Positions 9,536-20,008 of a DNA stretch of 40,672 bases are shown piece by piece (positions within the stretch are counted from its first letter, which is position 1; each line of letters begins with the position of its first letter). This DNA comes from Acidobacteria bacterium RIFCSPLOWO2_02_FULL_65_29 (GTDB lineage Bacteria > Acidobacteriota > Vicinamibacteria > Vicinamibacterales > CAVVIG01): assembly GCA_001767435.1 (NCBI GenBank), contig MEKT01000163.1:26215-66886 (forward strand). The letters are read 5' to 3'. Below the pieces are notes generated by a model, which was given only the letters and a program-made list of their open reading frames with translations, was not told the origin of the DNA and searched no databases. The position numbers were made by a program, and so were the translations under genes.

Positions 9536-9946
9536 TCACCAGATATTGCACAACACCTCACCGCCGACGCCCGCCTTGACCGCCGCGCGGCCGGTCATCA
9601 CACCACGCGACGTGGTCAGAATGCTGGTGCCGAGCCCCGCCAGCACCACCGGCACATCGTCGCGCCCGAAGTAGACGCGGCGGCCCGGGCGGCTGATGCG
9701 CGCGACGCCGGTGATGAGACGTTCGCCGTGCGGCCCGTATTTCAGGAACAGGCGGAGCGTCTTGACGGGGCCGGCCGCCTTGCCGCCGTCCTCGTCGAGG
9801 AGCTTGAAGCCCTGAATGTAGCCCTCGTCCTGAAGAATCCGCGCGATGTCGGTCTTGATGCGCGAGCTCGGCATGTCGACCCGCGTGTGCTTGGCGGTCA
9901 CGGCGTTACGAATGCGCGCAATCATGTCGGCGATAGGATCTGTCAT
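9536..9946 (-). CDS. rpsH: 30S ribosomal protein S8
   Basis: S8, a primary binder of 16S rRNA helix 21 and, in E. coli, the repressor of the spc operon. It starts MTDPIADMIARIRNA and ends GRAAVKAGVGGEVLCNIW, both classic. The 136 residues are within range. It lies between rpsZ and rplF; both gaps carry arrays. Confidence 0.99.
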   Translation of the reverse strand: MTDPIADMIARIRNAVTAKHTRVDMPSSRIKTDIARILQDEGYIQGFKLLDEDGGKAAGPVKTLRLFLKYGPHGERLITGVARISRPGRRVYFGRDDVPVVLAGLGTSILTTSRGVMTGRAAVKAGVGGEVLCNIW

Positions 9947-9950
9947 ATCT

Positions 9951-10000
9951 TCAGCTCTCAGCTCTCGGCTCTCAGCTTTCGGCTCTCAGTTCTCGACTCT
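9951..10000. repeat. TCAGCTC 7-mer array, rpsZ-rpsH
   Basis: Seven units of TCAGCTC/TCGGCTC/TCAGTTC just ahead of rpsH. It is one of the few arrays closer to the downstream start (9946) than to the upstream stop (10075). A weaker relic with TAGCTGA-like units lies at 10056-10080, beside the rpsZ stop. Confidence 0.8.
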
Positions 10001-10074
10001 CCGCCATGACCCACCAGCTCCAGTCCTCAGCACGTTGGTCGACCGCCCGCCGGAACCTATAGCTGATAGCCGCT

Positions 10075-10260
10075 CTACCAGCTACTCTTGGTCACCCCGG
10101 TGACGTCGCCCTCGAGCGCCAGCTTGCGGAAGCAGAGGCGGCACAGCGCAAACTTCCGCATGTACGCGCGCGGCCGGCCGCACAGCCGGCACCGGTTGCG
10201 CAACCGAACCTTGTATTTCGGCTTCTTCAGTTCCTTCGCGATCTTTGCGGTGGTAGCCAT
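10075..10260 (-). CDS. rpsZ: 30S ribosomal protein S14, zinc type
   Basis: S14 of the small-subunit head, short zinc-binding paralogue. The 61 residues carry the C-X2-C...C-X2-C ribbon ([20 protein letters not shown]). The basic N-terminus and the terminal KSSW are standard. This type is common in Acidobacteria, Firmicutes and Actinobacteria and contrasts with the 101-residue enterobacterial protein. It lies between rplE and rpsH. Confidence 0.98.
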   Translation of the reverse strand: MATTAKIAKELKKPKYKVRLRNRCRLCGRPRAYMRKFALCRLCFRKLALEGDVTGVTKSSW

Positions 10261-10270
10261 CGTGCGTTAA

Positions 10271-10312
10271 CCCCAGCCTCTAGCCCCTAGCCCCTAGCCC
10301 CCAAGCCTCTAG
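10271..10312. repeat. CTAGCCC 7-mer array, rplE-rpsZ
   Basis: Five units of CTAGCCC or CCAGCCT fill the 48-bp gap. The rplE stop codon (10309-10311) is inside. Each unit gives a TAG on the transcribed strand. Confidence 0.85.
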
Positions 10313-10851
10313 CTGGCCCGGAACGGCATTCCGATGAACTGCAGCAGCTTTCGCGCTTCTTCGTCGGTCTTCGCCGTCGTCACGACAGAGACGTTCATGC
10401 CGCGGCTCTTGTCGACTTTCATGTAGTCGATCTCCGGAAAGATGATCTGGTCGCGCAGCCCGAGCGTGTAGTTGCCGCGTCCGTCGAAACCGCCGGGCGA
10501 CACACCCTTGAAGTCGCGGACGCGCGGCAGCGCGATGTTCATCAGCCGATCGAGAAATTCCCACATGCGCTCGCCGCGCAGCGTCACCATCGAGGCGATG
10601 GGCATGCCGCGGCGGACCTTGAAGGCGGCGATCGACTTCTTCGCGCGTCGCGTGACAGGCTTCTGCCCGGTGATGCGCGCCAGCTCGTCGGCGCCCGTGT
10701 CGACCAGCTTCGCGTTCGAGGTCGCCTCGCCGAGCCCCATGTTGATCACGACTTTCTCGAACTTGGGCACGGCCATGACGTTCTTGTAGCCGAACTCCTT
10801 GCGCAGGGCCGGCACGACGTCCTTCTGGTATTTGTCCTTCAGCCGGTTCAT
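10309..10851 (-). CDS. rplE: 50S ribosomal protein L5
   Basis: L5 binds 5S rRNA and bridges to S13. [16 protein letters not shown] and [19 protein letters not shown] are diagnostic; the product has 180 residues, the usual size. The chosen ATG at 10849-10851 overlaps the rplX stop by 4 bp (ATGA). The open frame extends seven codons further upstream, but that part lies inside rplX and lacks homology. Coupling to rplX is therefore expected. Confidence 0.98.
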   Translation of the reverse strand: MNRLKDKYQKDVVPALRKEFGYKNVMAVPKFEKVVINMGLGEATSNAKLVDTGADELARITGQKPVTRRAKKSIAAFKVRRGMPIASMVTLRGERMWEFLDRLMNIALPRVRDFKGVSPGGFDGRGNYTLGLRDQIIFPEIDYMKVDKSRGMNVSVVTTAKTDEEARKLLQFIGMPFRAS

Positions 10852-11180
10852 TTGTCGACAACCCCCTCGCACTTACGGCAAATCCTGACCTTGCGGCCGT
10901 CGCCGAGGACCTTGCGTCCGATGCGCGTCTGGACCCCACACTCGGGACAGACCAGCTGCACATTGCTGGCGTTCAGCGACGCCTCGCGCTCCACGATGCC
11001 GCCCTTGATGTTCCTGCCGGGGTTGGGCTTCGTGTGCCGCTTGATCATGTTCACGCCTTCGATGACCAGGCGATTGGCCTCGGGCAGCACCTTCAGCACG
11101 CGGCCTCGCTTGCCGCGGTCCTTGCCCGTGACCACGAGCACGTTGTCGTTCTTTCGAATCGGCGTAGCTAAACGCGACAT
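10848..11180 (-). CDS. rplX: 50S ribosomal protein L24
   Basis: L24, an assembly-initiating protein of the large subunit. The KOW motif is visible ([18 protein letters not shown]) and a C-terminal zinc ribbon with CPEC and CRKC follows. The start is placed at the ATG of [10 protein letters not shown], giving 110 residues. The frame stays open 20 codons further upstream, but those codons are the translated repeat array and are rejected. The end overlaps rplE by 4 bp. Confidence 0.98.
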   Translation of the reverse strand: MSRLATPIRKNDNVLVVTGKDRGKRGRVLKVLPEANRLVIEGVNMIKRHTKPNPGRNIKGGIVEREASLNASNVQLVCPECGVQTRIGRKVLGDGRKVRICRKCEGVVDK

Positions 11181-11181
11181 A

Positions 11182-11270
11182 CAGTTAGTTCGAGTTAACA
11201 GCCAACAGTTGACAGTTGACAGTTCGCGCGACGAATTCACACTGTGAACTGTCGACTGTGAACTGTGGAC
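11182..11270. repeat. Two-armed TTGACAG repeat, rplN-rplX
   Basis: Left arm 11182-11225 (TTGACAG and degenerate relatives), right arm 11239-11270 (CTGTGAA, CTGTCGA). It is the same family pair as at 9465-9525, two genes away from it. The left arm ends 1 bp before the rplX start codon, so the rplX ribosome-binding site is made of repeat DNA. Confidence 0.88.
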
Positions 11271-11279
11271 TTCGCTCCG

Positions 11280-11648
11280 TCACAATACCTCCGGCGCCAG
11301 CGAGATGATCTTCATGAACCGGCGCTCGCGGAGCTCCCGGGCCACCGGGCCGAACACGCGCGTGCCGATCGGCTCGCCCTCGTCGTTGATGAGCACGGCC
11401 GCGTTGCGGTCGAATCGGATATAGGTGCCATCGCGGCGGCGCTGCTCTTTCACGGTGCGAACGATCACGGCCTTCACCACTTGCCCTTTCTTCACATTGG
11501 ACTCGGGCGTGGCTTCCTTCACCGACGCGGTGACGATGTCGCCCAGCCGCGCGTAGCGACCGGTCGAGCCGCCGATCGGGTTGATGACCGCGATCTTGCG
11601 CGCGCCGGAATTGTCGGCGACGTCCAACATCGAGCGCATCTGAATCAT
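11280..11648 (-). CDS. rplN: 50S ribosomal protein L14
   Basis: L14 forms an intersubunit bridge and is the docking site of the silencing factor Rsf[25 protein letters not shown] and the C-terminal [16 protein letters not shown] fit the family. The ATG of [14 protein letters not shown] gives exactly the standard 122 residues; an upstream in-frame start five codons earlier is not needed. It lies between rpsQ and rplX. Confidence 0.99.
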   Translation of the reverse strand: MIQMRSMLDVADNSGARKIAVINPIGGSTGRYARLGDIVTASVKEATPESNVKKGQVVKAVIVRTVKEQRRRDGTYIRFDRNAAVLINDEGEPIGTRVFGPVARELRERRFMKIISLAPEVL

Positions 11649-11691
11649 GACTAAGCTCCACACACACGAACGTTCGACGGGCCGAACGGCT

Positions 11692-11946
11692 CTACACGAC
11701 CGCTGCCTGCCGCACGACCTTCTTGAGCGCCCAGCGCTTGCGGCGGCTCATCGGTCTCGTTTCCACGATCTCGACGGTATCACCCGGCCTGGCCACGTTC
11801 TGCTCGTCGTGTACCATGAACGTCGACGTGCGCCGTTTGGTCTTGCCGTAGAGCCCATGGCGCACGTGCCATTCGACGGCCACCACGATGCTCTTCTGCA
11901 TCTTGTTGCTGATGACGAGGCCGATTTTTTCAGCTTTATCAGACAT
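11692..11946 (-). CDS. rpsQ: 30S ribosomal protein S17
   Basis: S17, a primary 16S rRNA binder with an OB-fold. [15 protein letters not shown] and [19 protein letters not shown] are diagnostic. The 84 residues are normal. It is preceded by rpmC across a two-armed array and followed by rplN after 43 bp without arrays. Confidence 0.99.
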   Translation of the reverse strand: MSDKAEKIGLVISNKMQKSIVVAVEWHVRHGLYGKTKRRTSTFMVHDEQNVARPGDTVEIVETRPMSRRKRWALKKVVRQAAVV

Positions 11947-11955
11947 ATCTGTTTC

Positions 11956-12056
11956 TCGAATCGGGTAATTGGATAATTGGGTAATCGGCTAATTGAAGAC
12001 TCAGCAATTGAGCAATCCAATTACCCGATTACTCGATTACCCGATTACCAGATTCA
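11956..12056. repeat. Two-armed TAATTGGG repeat, rpmC-rpsQ
   Basis: Left arm 11957-11994 carries 8-mers of TAATTGGG/TAATCGGG; right arm 12012-12056 carries TTACCCGA and TTACTCGA. The arms pair over about 35 nt with few mismatches. The rpmC stop (12054-12056) is the end of the right arm. On the sense strand a TAA recurs every 8 nt. Confidence 0.9.
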
Positions 12057-12245
12057 CCGTTCCCTCTTCTGCCTCGCCACGGTCTTGACGCGAGCGAGAT
12101 CGCGACGCACGGTCCGCATCTTGTCGGGCGCTTCGAGCTGTCCCATCGATTTCTGAATCCGCATCCGGAACAGCTGATCGACGAGCTCGCGCTCCTTGGT
12201 CCCCAGCTCGTCCGGGCCGAGATCCCGCAGCTCAGCGGCCTTCAT
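12054..12245 (-). CDS. rpmC: 50S ribosomal protein L29
   Basis: L29, a small two-helix protein at the tunnel exit, part of the SRP and trigger-factor docking site. The 63 residues start [20 protein letters not shown] and include [15 protein letters not shown]. The ATG overlaps the rplP stop by 4 bp (ATGA), so it is coupled. Identification rests on the family pattern and the rplP-rpmC-rpsQ order. Confidence 0.98.
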   Translation of the reverse strand: MKAAELRDLGPDELGTKERELVDQLFRMRIQKSMGQLEAPDKMRTVRRDLARVKTVARQKRER

Positions 12246-12667
12246 AACATCCTCTCCTGCGAGTAGCGGGTCGCGAACTTCGTGAGAATCGGCAGCTTCG
12301 AAGCGGCCAGCCTCATGGCCTCGCGCGCGTCCTTTTCCGAGATACCTTCCATCTCGAAGAGCACCCGGCCAGGACGGACGACCGCCACCCATTGCTCCGG
12401 CGCGCCCTTCCCCTTGCCCATGCGCGTTTCCTGCGGCTTCTTGGTGATCGGCTTGTCGGGAAACACACGCGTCCAGATTTTTCCTCCGCGCGCGATGAAA
12501 CGCGTCATCGCGACGCGCGCGGCTTCGATCTGCCGATCGGTGAGCCAGCAGGGCTCGAGCGCTTTCAGGCCATAGTCGCCAAACGACACGTCGCTGCCGC
12601 GCCACGCCTTGCCGCGCATGCGGCCGCGCTGCTGTTTCCGATACTTGACCTTCTTGGGCATCAACAT
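12242..12667 (-). CDS. rplP: 50S ribosomal protein L16
   Basis: L16 organises the A-site and peptidyl transferase region. It begins [16 protein letters not shown] and contains [19 protein letters not shown] and [10 protein letters not shown]. The 141 residues are standard. It overlaps rpmC by 4 bp and is separated from rpsC by a repeat-filled gap of 98 bp. Confidence 0.99.
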   Translation of the reverse strand: MLMPKKVKYRKQQRGRMRGKAWRGSDVSFGDYGLKALEPCWLTDRQIEAARVAMTRFIARGGKIWTRVFPDKPITKKPQETRMGKGKGAPEQWVAVVRPGRVLFEMEGISEKDAREAMRLAASKLPILTKFATRYSQERML

Positions 12668-12681
12668 ACGCTGTTATCCCG

Positions 12682-12765
12682 AATTGGGTAATTGGATAAT
12701 CGGGTAATCGAGTAATCGATGGCTCAATAGATCAATCCAATTACCCAATTACCCGATTACCCGAT

Positions 12766-12768
<3 letters not shown>
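12682..12768. repeat. Two-armed TAATTGGG repeat, rpsC-rplP
   Basis: Same family as 11956-12056. Left arm 12681-12718 (GGGTAATT, GGATAATC), right arm 12732-12768 (CCAATTAC, CCGATTAC). The rpsC stop (12766-12768) is the end of the right arm. Confidence 0.9.
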
Positions 12769-13461
<693 letters not shown>

Positions 13462-13471
13462 AGTCGCTCCC

Positions 13472-13903
13472 TTACTTGTTAGACCTTTTTGGCGCGCCAC
13501 GGCGCGGCTTGCGCGTCGGCACCGCCTCCACTCCCGGCGCCCCCACCGGGACGATCTTCTCGGGCCGCTCCGACACATGCACGGTGAGGTGCGCGGTCCG
13601 CTTCAACACCCGGAACGCCCGGCCCATCGGCGCCGGCCGCACGCGCTTCTGTGACGGTCCCTGGTTGGCGTAGCACGCCGACACGAAGAGGCGATCGACG
13701 TCGCCGCTGAAGCCGTCTTTCTGTTGCGCGTTGGCGATCGCCGACCGCAGCAGCTTGGCCACGTCCTCCGCCACCGACTTCTTCGTGAAGCGAAGCGTCG
13801 CGAGCGCGCGATTGACGTCCTTGCCACGGATGAGCGCGAGAACGAGCCCGGCCTTCTGCGCCGAGGTCCGCACGTACCGAGCGGTCGCGTGTGACTGGAT
13901 CAT
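13472..13903 (-). CDS. rplV: 50S ribosomal protein L22
   Basis: L22 lines the exit tunnel with its long beta-hairpin. [20 protein letters not shown] and [16 protein letters not shown], the hairpin tip, are diagnostic. At 143 residues it has about 25 extra residues, a Pro/Arg/Lys-rich C-terminal tail. The ATG overlaps the rpsS stop by 4 bp. Confidence 0.98.
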   Translation of the reverse strand: MIQSHATARYVRTSAQKAGLVLALIRGKDVNRALATLRFTKKSVAEDVAKLLRSAIANAQQKDGFSGDVDRLFVSACYANQGPSQKRVRPAPMGRAFRVLKRTAHLTVHVSERPEKIVPVGAPGVEAVPTRKPRRGAPKRSNK

Positions 13904-14295
13904 GACTCCTTGCCTCCAGGCTTCGCCCCGCCCGCGGGCGCCGACGCGGGCGCGGCACCAGCCGCCGCCGACGCACCGGCCGCCCCGGGCGCGCCCGCCG
14001 CCGCAATCGCCGCCGCAGCGGCCGCACGCTCGGCGACCCGCGTCGTGTGGCCCTTGAAGATCCTGGTCGGCGCAAACTCCCCGAGCTTATGGCCCACCAT
14101 GTTCTCGGTGATGTACACCGGAATGAACTTCTTCCCGTTGTGCACGGCCATCGTGTGTCCGACCATTTCGGGCACCACCGTCGACCGCCGCGACCACGTC
14201 TTGATGACCTTCTTCTCCGACCCGCGGTTCATCACCTCGATCTTTTCGAGGAGCGGCGTGTCGACGAACGGGCCCTTCTTCTGTGAACGTCCCAT
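13900..14295 (-). CDS. rpsS: 30S ribosomal protein S19
   Basis: S19 sits in the head and contacts S13 and tRNA. The first 90 residues are standard ([38 protein letters not shown]). The normal protein ends around residue 92. Here about 40 residues follow that consist almost wholly of Ala, Gly, Pro and Ser, ending with a short Lys/Gly tail. The tail overlaps the start of rplV by 4 bp, so it is unlikely to be an assembly error, but its function is unknown. Confidence 0.98.
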   Translation of the reverse strand: MGRSQKKGPFVDTPLLEKIEVMNRGSEKKVIKTWSRRSTVVPEMVGHTMAVHNGKKFIPVYITENMVGHKLGEFAPTRIFKGHTTRVAERAAAAAAIAAAGAPGAAGASAAAGAAPASAPAGGAKPGGKES

Positions 14296-14298
14296 AAA

Positions 14299-14352
14299 CA
14301 GCTCTCAGCCCTCAGCTCTGAAGCCCTGCTCCCCGCCCTCGGCTCTCAGCTA
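14299..14352. repeat. CTCAGCT 7-mer array, rplB-rpsS
   Basis: CTCAGCT/CTCAGCC units in two short clusters flank a CCCTGCTCCCC spacer. Same family as 9951-10000. The rplB stop (14350-14352) closes the array. Confidence 0.8.
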
Positions 14353-15174
14353 CTTCTGTCTGCGTTGCACGATGAACTTGTCGGTCGACTTGCGATTGCG
14401 CGTCTTGTAGCCCTTGGTCGGCAATCCCCACGGCGACACGGGATGGCGCCCGCCCGAGGTCTTGCCCTCGCCACCGCCGAGCGGGTGGTCGACCGGGTTC
14501 ATCGCGACGCCACGAACGTGCGGCCGTTGCCCGAGCCATCGGCTGCGCCCCGCCTTGCCGATCGACACGTTCTCGTGATCGAGGTTGCCCACCTGGCCAA
14601 TCGTCGCGTAGCACTCGATGAAAATCTTGCGAATCTCGCCCGACGGCATCTTGACCGACGCGTACTCGCTCTCCTTGGCGACCAGCTGCACCGACGACCC
14701 CGCACTGCGCGCGACCTGGCCTCCCTTGCCCGGCCGCAACTCCACGTTGTGGATGAGCGTGCCAAGCGGGATGTTCTTGAGCGGCAGAGCGTTTCCCGGG
14801 AGGATGTCGACGCTTGCACCGGCCACAATCGTGTCGCCCACCTTCAGCCCGTTGGGCTGCAGGATGTAGCGCTTCTCGCCGTCGCCGTACGTCAGCAGCG
14901 CGATCCGCGCCGAGCGGTTCGGGTCGTACTCGATCGTGGACACCTTCGCCGGAATATCCCGCTTGTCGCGCTTGAAATCGATGATGCGGTACATCCGCTT
15001 GTGGCCGCCGCCGCGCCACCAAATCGTCAGCTCGCCTTGGTTGTTGCGCCCGCCCGAGCTCTTGAGCGGCTCGACGAGCGGCTTGTGCGGCTCCGACGTC
15101 GTGATGTCGTCGAAGGTCTGAACGGTCTGAAACCGCTGACCCGGCGAGGTTGGATTGAATTTGCGAATGGGCAT
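14350..15174 (-). CDS. rplB: 50S ribosomal protein L2
   Basis: L2 is needed for subunit joining and peptidyl transfer. It begins [15 protein letters not shown] and carries the highly conserved C-terminal stretch [18 protein letters not shown], which includes the essential His. The 274 residues are standard. It starts 2 bp behind rplW, so the two are coupled. Confidence 0.99.
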   Translation of the reverse strand: MPIRKFNPTSPGQRFQTVQTFDDITTSEPHKPLVEPLKSSGGRNNQGELTIWWRGGGHKRMYRIIDFKRDKRDIPAKVSTIEYDPNRSARIALLTYGDGEKRYILQPNGLKVGDTIVAGASVDILPGNALPLKNIPLGTLIHNVELRPGKGGQVARSAGSSVQLVAKESEYASVKMPSGEIRKIFIECYATIGQVGNLDHENVSIGKAGRSRWLGQRPHVRGVAMNPVDHPLGGGEGKTSGGRHPVSPWGLPTKGYKTRNRKSTDKFIVQRRQK

Positions 15175-15176
15175 GA

Positions 15177-15467
15177 TTACGCGCCTTCGAGAAATTCAGG
15201 CATCTTCTGGCCTTCGCGCAGCGTGACGTAGGCCTTCTTCCAATCGGGCCGCTGCCCCGCGAAGCGTCCCTGCCGCTTGACCTTGCCATGGGCGATGTTG
15301 GTCCGGACGTGCGCGACCTTCGAACCGAGCAGCTGCTCGATCGCCCGCTTGATCTCTATCTTGTTCGCGCCCGTTGCCACCTCGAAGACGATCGTCCTGC
15401 CGTCCTCGCGCAGGATCGAGGTCTTCTCGGTGATGAGCGGCCGCCGGATGACGTCTGTGAGCTTCAC
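15177..15467 (-). CDS. rplW: 50S ribosomal protein L23
   Basis: L23 stands at the tunnel exit and is the main docking site for trigger factor and SRP. It reads [17 protein letters not shown] at the start and includes [24 protein letters not shown] start overlapping the rplD stop by 4 bp gives 96 residues, the usual length. Longer frames upstream run inside rplD and are rejected. Confidence 0.98.
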   Translation of the reverse strand: MKLTDVIRRPLITEKTSILREDGRTIVFEVATGANKIEIKRAIEQLLGSKVAHVRTNIAHGKVKRQGRFAGQRPDWKKAYVTLREGQKMPEFLEGA

Positions 15468-16084
15468 GCCAACGCCTCCTGCAGTTTCTCGAGCGCGTCC
15501 TTCGTCGCGACGACGCGCTCGGCGTCCATCACGTCGCGCGCCGTGACCTTGCCGCTCGCCACGAAGCGCACGCCCGGGACGTTGCGTACCGACTTGGCGA
15601 GCGTCTCGTCGGGCTTCACGTCGATCAGCAGCGCCTTGCCGTCGACACCAAGCGTCCTCAACATCGCCACGGCGGCCTTGGTCTTGATCTCGCTCGCCGC
15701 CAGCTGGTCGACAATGACGACCTGCCCGTCTTTGAGCTTCTGCCCCAACGCCGCGCGGAGCGCACCGCACTCGACCTTCTTCGGCAGCGCGTACTCGTAG
15801 CTCCTCGGCTGCGGAGGAAACACCGTGCCGCCATGCCGCCAGAGCGGAGTCCTGATGGAGCCGACGCGGGCGCGGCCGGTTCCCTTCTGGCGCCACGGCT
15901 TCTTGCCGCTGCCGCTCACGAGCGCGCGGTTCTTCGCCTTGTGCGTGCCGCGCCGCTTGGAGGCGTTCTCGCGCACGACCGACTCCCAGATGAGGTCGCC
16001 GTTCACGCGTCCACCGAACACCTCATCACTCACCGTGAGAGCGCCGACTCTTTCGTTGCTGCTGTTGACGACATCCAGTTCCAT
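15464..16084 (-). CDS. rplD: 50S ribosomal protein L4
   Basis: L4 lines the exit tunnel and in enterobacteria autoregulates the S10 operon. The tunnel loop is recognisable: SGKKPWRQKGTGRARVGSIR and then RHGGTVFPPQPRSY. The 206 residues are normal. It is 31 bp behind rplC (a gap with only a faint array) and overlaps rplW by 4 bp. Confidence 0.99.
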   Translation of the reverse strand: MELDVVNSSNERVGALTVSDEVFGGRVNGDLIWESVVRENASKRRGTHKAKNRALVSGSGKKPWRQKGTGRARVGSIRTPLWRHGGTVFPPQPRSYEYALPKKVECGALRAALGQKLKDGQVVIVDQLAASEIKTKAAVAMLRTLGVDGKALLIDVKPDETLAKSVRNVPGVRFVASGKVTARDVMDAERVVATKDALEKLQEALA

Positions 16085-16115
16085 GAGACCCTGTAGAGGC
16101 TGGGGGCGCCAGTCC

Positions 16116-16814
16116 CTACTTCTTTCCTTTCTTGGGCTTCTCCACCTGGGCCACCTTGATGCGCTTGGCGGTAATCGCCTTACGCACGACCACGTACGCG
16201 CTCGGCGCTCCGGGGATGCCGCCCTCGACGACGAGCAGATGGTTTTCGGGATCCACGCGCAGCACCTTCAAGTTCCGGATCGTGGCGCGCCCGCCGCCCA
16301 TGCGGCCGGCCCCTCGCATGCCCTTGATGACGCGCGAAGGAAACGACGACGCGCCGATCGAGCCGGGCGCCCGGTGGAACATCGAGCCGTGCGTCGCCGC
16401 GCCTCCAGCAAAATGGTGGCGCCTCACGACGCCCTGGAACCCCTTGCCGCGACCCGTCCCAATCACGTCCACGCGGTCGCCGTTGGCGAAGATGGACACG
16501 AGCACCTGATCGCCCGACTTCAGCGCGACATCGCTCGCGGCGCCCCCAGGACCGGTCGCGACCTTCACTTCGCGGCGCACGCGGGTCGGCGGCACGTTGG
16601 CGGCCTTATAGTGTCCGGCGGTCGGCTTGTTGGACTTCGCCGGCGTCTCTTCGACAAGACCCAACTGGACGGCTACGTAGCCGTCGTTCTGCGCGGTCTT
16701 CGCCTGCACAACCACGCACGGGCCGGCCTTGATGACCGTCGCGGGATGCACGGTCCCGTCCGCGTCGAAGATCTGCGTCATGCCGACTTTTCTGCCGATG
16801 ATGCCAGTGACCAT
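16116..16814 (-). CDS. rplC: 50S ribosomal protein L3
   Basis: L3 reaches to the peptidyl transferase centre and starts large-subunit assembly. It opens [20 protein letters not shown] and includes [17 protein letters not shown] and [20 protein letters not shown]. The 232 residues are slightly above average owing to a Lys-rich end. It lies between rpsJ and rplD. Confidence 0.99.
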   Translation of the reverse strand: MVTGIIGRKVGMTQIFDADGTVHPATVIKAGPCVVVQAKTAQNDGYVAVQLGLVEETPAKSNKPTAGHYKAANVPPTRVRREVKVATGPGGAASDVALKSGDQVLVSIFANGDRVDVIGTGRGKGFQGVVRRHHFAGGAATHGSMFHRAPGSIGASSFPSRVIKGMRGAGRMGGGRATIRNLKVLRVDPENHLLVVEGGIPGAPSAYVVVRKAITAKRIKVAQVEKPKKGKK

Positions 16815-16822
16815 CGAATACT

Positions 16823-16914
16823 CCAGAGGCTGGAGGCTCGAGGCTTGGGACGAGGACGAACGTTCGCGACGTGCGTCGCCGTTCTTCCAGCCCCCAGCCC
16901 CCAGCCTCTAGCCT

Positions 16915-16917
<3 letters not shown>
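16823..16917. repeat. Two-armed 7-mer repeat, rpsJ-rplC
   Basis: Left arm 16823-16849 (AGGCTGG, AGGCTCG), right arm 16887-16918 (CCAGCCC, CTAGCCT). The arms pair across a 37-nt loop. The rpsJ stop (16915-16917) is in the right arm. Confidence 0.85.
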
Positions 16918-17250
<333 letters not shown>

Positions 17251-17264
17251 ATTCGTGATCTCAG

Positions 17265-17374
17265 TAGGGACTAGAGGCTGGGGACTAGGGGCCAGAAGAA
17301 CTCTCGAGCTCTCCCTCGTGCCGAGTCCCTAGTCGCTAGTCCCTAGTCCCTAGTCCCTAGTCCCGAGTCCCTGT
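17265..17374. repeat. Two-armed CTAGTCC repeat, fusA-rpsJ
   Basis: Right arm 17323-17373 has seven units of CTAGTCC/CTAGTCG; left arm 17265-17293 has complementary GGACTAG/GGGGACT units. The fusA stop codon (17374-17376) directly touches the right arm. Each unit gives a TAG on the transcribed strand. Confidence 0.9.
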
Positions 17375-19494
17375 CATTTCCCCTGCATCCTTGCTACGAC
17401 TTCCTCGCTGACATTGCGTGGCGCGGGCTCGTACCGATCGAAGTGCATCGAATACGTCGCGCGCCCCTGCGTGCGCGACCGGAGATCGGTCGCGTAGCCG
17501 AACATCTCCGACAGCGGCACCCGTGCCGAGACAATCTGCGTGCCTCCGCGATCTTCCTGCGACTGAATGTGGCCGCGGCGTCCCGAGAGATTGCCGATGA
17601 CGTCGCCCATGTGTTCCTTCGGCACGACGACCTCGACGCGCATCACCGGCTCGAGCAGCACCGGGAGGGCCCGTTTGGCCGCGTCCTGAAACGCCATCGA
17701 GCCGGCGATCTTGAACGCCATCTCCGACGAGTCGACGTCGTGGTACGAGCCGTCGTACAGCTCGATCTTCACATCGTCGACCGGATAGCCGGCGAGCACG
17801 CCGCGCGTGAGCGCCTCCTTGATGCCTTCGTTGATCGGCTTGATGAATTCCCTCGGGACCGAGCCGCCCACGATTTCGTCTTCGAAGATGTAGCCGGTGC
17901 CCGGCGCGCCCGGGTACAGGCGAATCTTCGCGTGGCCGTACTGCCCGCGGCCGCCGGTCTGCCGCACGTAGCGGCCTTCCCCATCAGCTTGCCGCGTGAG
18001 CGTTTCCTTGTAGGCGACCTGCGGCTTGCCGACCGACGCTTCGACGTTGAACTCGCGCTTCAGGCGGTCGACGATGATCTCGAGATGGAGCTCGCCCATG
18101 CCGCGAATGATCGTCTGGCCGGTCTGCAGATCGGTATTGACGCGGAAGGTCGGATCCTCGGCCATCAGCTTGCCGAGGCCCGTGCCGAGCTTCTCCTGAT
18201 CGACCTTGGTCTTGGGCTCGATGGCCAGCGAGATGACCGGCTCCGGGAAATCCATCGACTCGAGCACGATCGGTCTTTTCTCGTCGCAGATCGTGTCGCC
18301 GGTGGACACGCTCTTCAATCCGACGGCCGCGGCGATGTCGCCGGCGTACACCTCATTGATGTCCTCACGCTTGTTGGCGTGCATCTTCAAGAGGCGGCCG
18401 ATGCGCTCCCGCTTCTGCTTGGTCGCGTTGTAGACCGTGGCGCCCGACGCCATGACGCCCGAGTACACGCGGAAGAACGTGAGGTGGCCGACAAACGGGT
18501 CGGTCATGATCTTGAACGCGAGCGCCGAAAACGGCGCGTCGTCGGACGCCGGACGTTCAATGGGCGTTTCTTCGGCCTTCGTCGGATCGAGGCCCACAAT
18601 CGGCGGCACGTCCACCGGCGAGGGCAGGAAGTCGACGACCGCGTCGAGCAGCGGCTGCACGCCTTTGTTCTTGAACGCCGAGCCGCAGATGACCGGTACG
18701 AACGCCGCCTCACCCTTGCTTCTCACCGAGCTGAGCACGCGCTTCCTGAGGACGGCCTTGATGTCCGCTTCGTCGATCGGCTCGCCGTGCAGGTACTTCT
18801 CGAGGATCCGGTCCGAGACTTCGTCGTGGGATTCACTGACTTTCTCGATCAGCTTCTCGCGGTACGACTGCGCCTCGGCCAGCATGTCGGCCGGAATGTC
18901 GCCGATGTCGTAGTCGGCACCCAACGTTTCGTCCTTGTAGGTGATCGCCTTCATTCGGATGATGTCGACCACACCGAGAAATCTGTCTTCCGATCCGATC
19001 GGAATCTGAATCGCGACGGGATTGCCTTCGAGTTTGGCGATGATCTGATCGAATGTGCGCTTGAAGTCGGCCCCGACGCGGTCCATCTTGTTGACGAAAC
19101 AGATCCGCGGCACGCGGTACTTGTCGGCCTGGCGCCACACGGTTTCAGACTGCGGCTCGACGCCGGCGACCGAGTCGAACACGGCCACGGCGCCGTCGAG
19201 CACGCGCAACGAGCGCTCCACCTCGGCCGTGAAGTCGACGTGACCGGGCGTATCGATGATGTTGATGCGGTGGTCGCGCCAGAAGCAGGTGGTCGCGGCC
19301 GACGTGATGGTGATGCCGCGCTCCTGTTCCTGCTCCATCCAGTCCATGACCGCGGTGCCTTCATGGACTTCGCCGATCTTGTACGTAATGCCCGTGTAGT
19401 ACAGGATGCGCTCCGTCGTCGTCGTCTTACCGGCATCGATGTGGGCCATGATGCCGATGTTGCGCGTGTTGCCGAGTGAAGACTGCCGGGCCAT
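17374..19494 (-). CDS. fusA: Elongation factor G
   Basis: EF-G, the GTPase that drives translocation and, with RRF, ribosome recycling. The G-domain motifs are AHIDAGKTT (17-25), EQERGIT (56-62), DTPGHVDF (81-88) with catalytic His85, and NKMD (135-138). Domain IV and V sequences follow ([33 protein letters not shown]). The 706 residues match the canonical form rather than the shorter or divergent EF-G2. It lies 10 bp behind rpsG in the str operon. Confidence 0.99.
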   Translation of the reverse strand: MARQSSLGNTRNIGIMAHIDAGKTTTTERILYYTGITYKIGEVHEGTAVMDWMEQEQERGITITSAATTCFWRDHRINIIDTPGHVDFTAEVERSLRVLDGAVAVFDSVAGVEPQSETVWRQADKYRVPRICFVNKMDRVGADFKRTFDQIIAKLEGNPVAIQIPIGSEDRFLGVVDIIRMKAITYKDETLGADYDIGDIPADMLAEAQSYREKLIEKVSESHDEVSDRILEKYLHGEPIDEADIKAVLRKRVLSSVRSKGEAAFVPVICGSAFKNKGVQPLLDAVVDFLPSPVDVPPIVGLDPTKAEETPIERPASDDAPFSALAFKIMTDPFVGHLTFFRVYSGVMASGATVYNATKQKRERIGRLLKMHANKREDINEVYAGDIAAAVGLKSVSTGDTICDEKRPIVLESMDFPEPVISLAIEPKTKVDQEKLGTGLGKLMAEDPTFRVNTDLQTGQTIIRGMGELHLEIIVDRLKREFNVEASVGKPQVAYKETLTRQADGEGRYVRQTGGRGQYGHAKIRLYPGAPGTGYIFEDEIVGGSVPREFIKPINEGIKEALTRGVLAGYPVDDVKIELYDGSYHDVDSSEMAFKIAGSMAFQDAAKRALPVLLEPVMRVEVVVPKEHMGDVIGNLSGRRGHIQSQEDRGGTQIVSARVPLSEMFGYATDLRSRTQGRATYSMHFDRYEPAPRNVSEEVVARMQGK

Positions 19495-19504
19495 GTCTCA
19501 AGAC

Positions 19505-19978
19505 TTACCAGCGGTAGTGCGCGAACGCCTTGTTCGCTTCAGCCATCCGGTGAGTGTCCTCGCGCTTCTTCACCGCCCCACCCCGGAGATTGGCGGCGTC
19601 CATCAACTCGTTCGCCAGCTTCTCCTGCATCGTCTTGCCGTCGCCGCGCGAGGTCGCATAACCGACGATCCACCGGATGCTCAGCGACAGGCGGCGATTC
19701 GGGTTCACCTCGACCGGCACCTGGTAGTTCGACCCGCCGACTCGCCGCGATTTGACCTCGAGGCTCGGCTTGACGTTGTCGATCGCCTTCTTGAAGATCT
19801 TGAGCGGATCGTCGCTGGTCTTTTCCTTGATGAGGTCAAAGCTCTGGTAGAGGATCCGTTCGGCCGTCGCGCGCTTGCCGCCCGTCATGATGCAGTTGAT
19901 GAACTTGGTCACCAGCGGGCTGTCGTACAGCGGGTCGGCCGCAATGTCGCGCTTCGGAACTTCTCGTCGTCGAGGCAT
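19505..19978 (-). CDS. rpsG: 30S ribosomal protein S7
   Basis: S7 starts assembly of the small-subunit head and contacts E-site tRNA; in E. coli it represses the str operon. It begins [20 protein letters not shown] and includes [16 protein letters not shown] and AFAHYRW at the end. The 157 residues are standard. Gap to rpsL is a pure array of AATTCTC units. Confidence 0.99.
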   Translation of the reverse strand: MPRRREVPKRDIAADPLYDSPLVTKFINCIMTGGKRATAERILYQSFDLIKEKTSDDPLKIFKKAIDNVKPSLEVKSRRVGGSNYQVPVEVNPNRRLSLSIRWIVGYATSRGDGKTMQEKLANELMDAANLRGGAVKKREDTHRMAEANKAFAHYRW

Positions 19979-20008
19979 TCTTAATTCCTAATTCTCAATT
20001 CTCAATTA
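19979..20008. repeat. AATTCTC 7-mer array, rpsL-rpsG
   Basis: Four 7-base units fill the complete 27-bp gap and provide the rpsL stop (20006-20008). On the transcribed strand the units contain TGA, TGA, TAG and TAA in successive frames. The same family recurs with two arms at 37.85-37.96 kb. Confidence 0.88.

Noticed and set aside
11181-11240. Longer rplX with 20 more N-terminal residues
   Set aside because: The extra codons are the translated TTGACAG array, and L24 proteins start at MSRL-like sequence.
17443-19479. Open frame of 678 codons on the plus strand opposite fusA
   Set aside because: It is the mirror of a highly conserved gene in GC-rich DNA; its translation is Arg/Asp/His-rich and matches no family.
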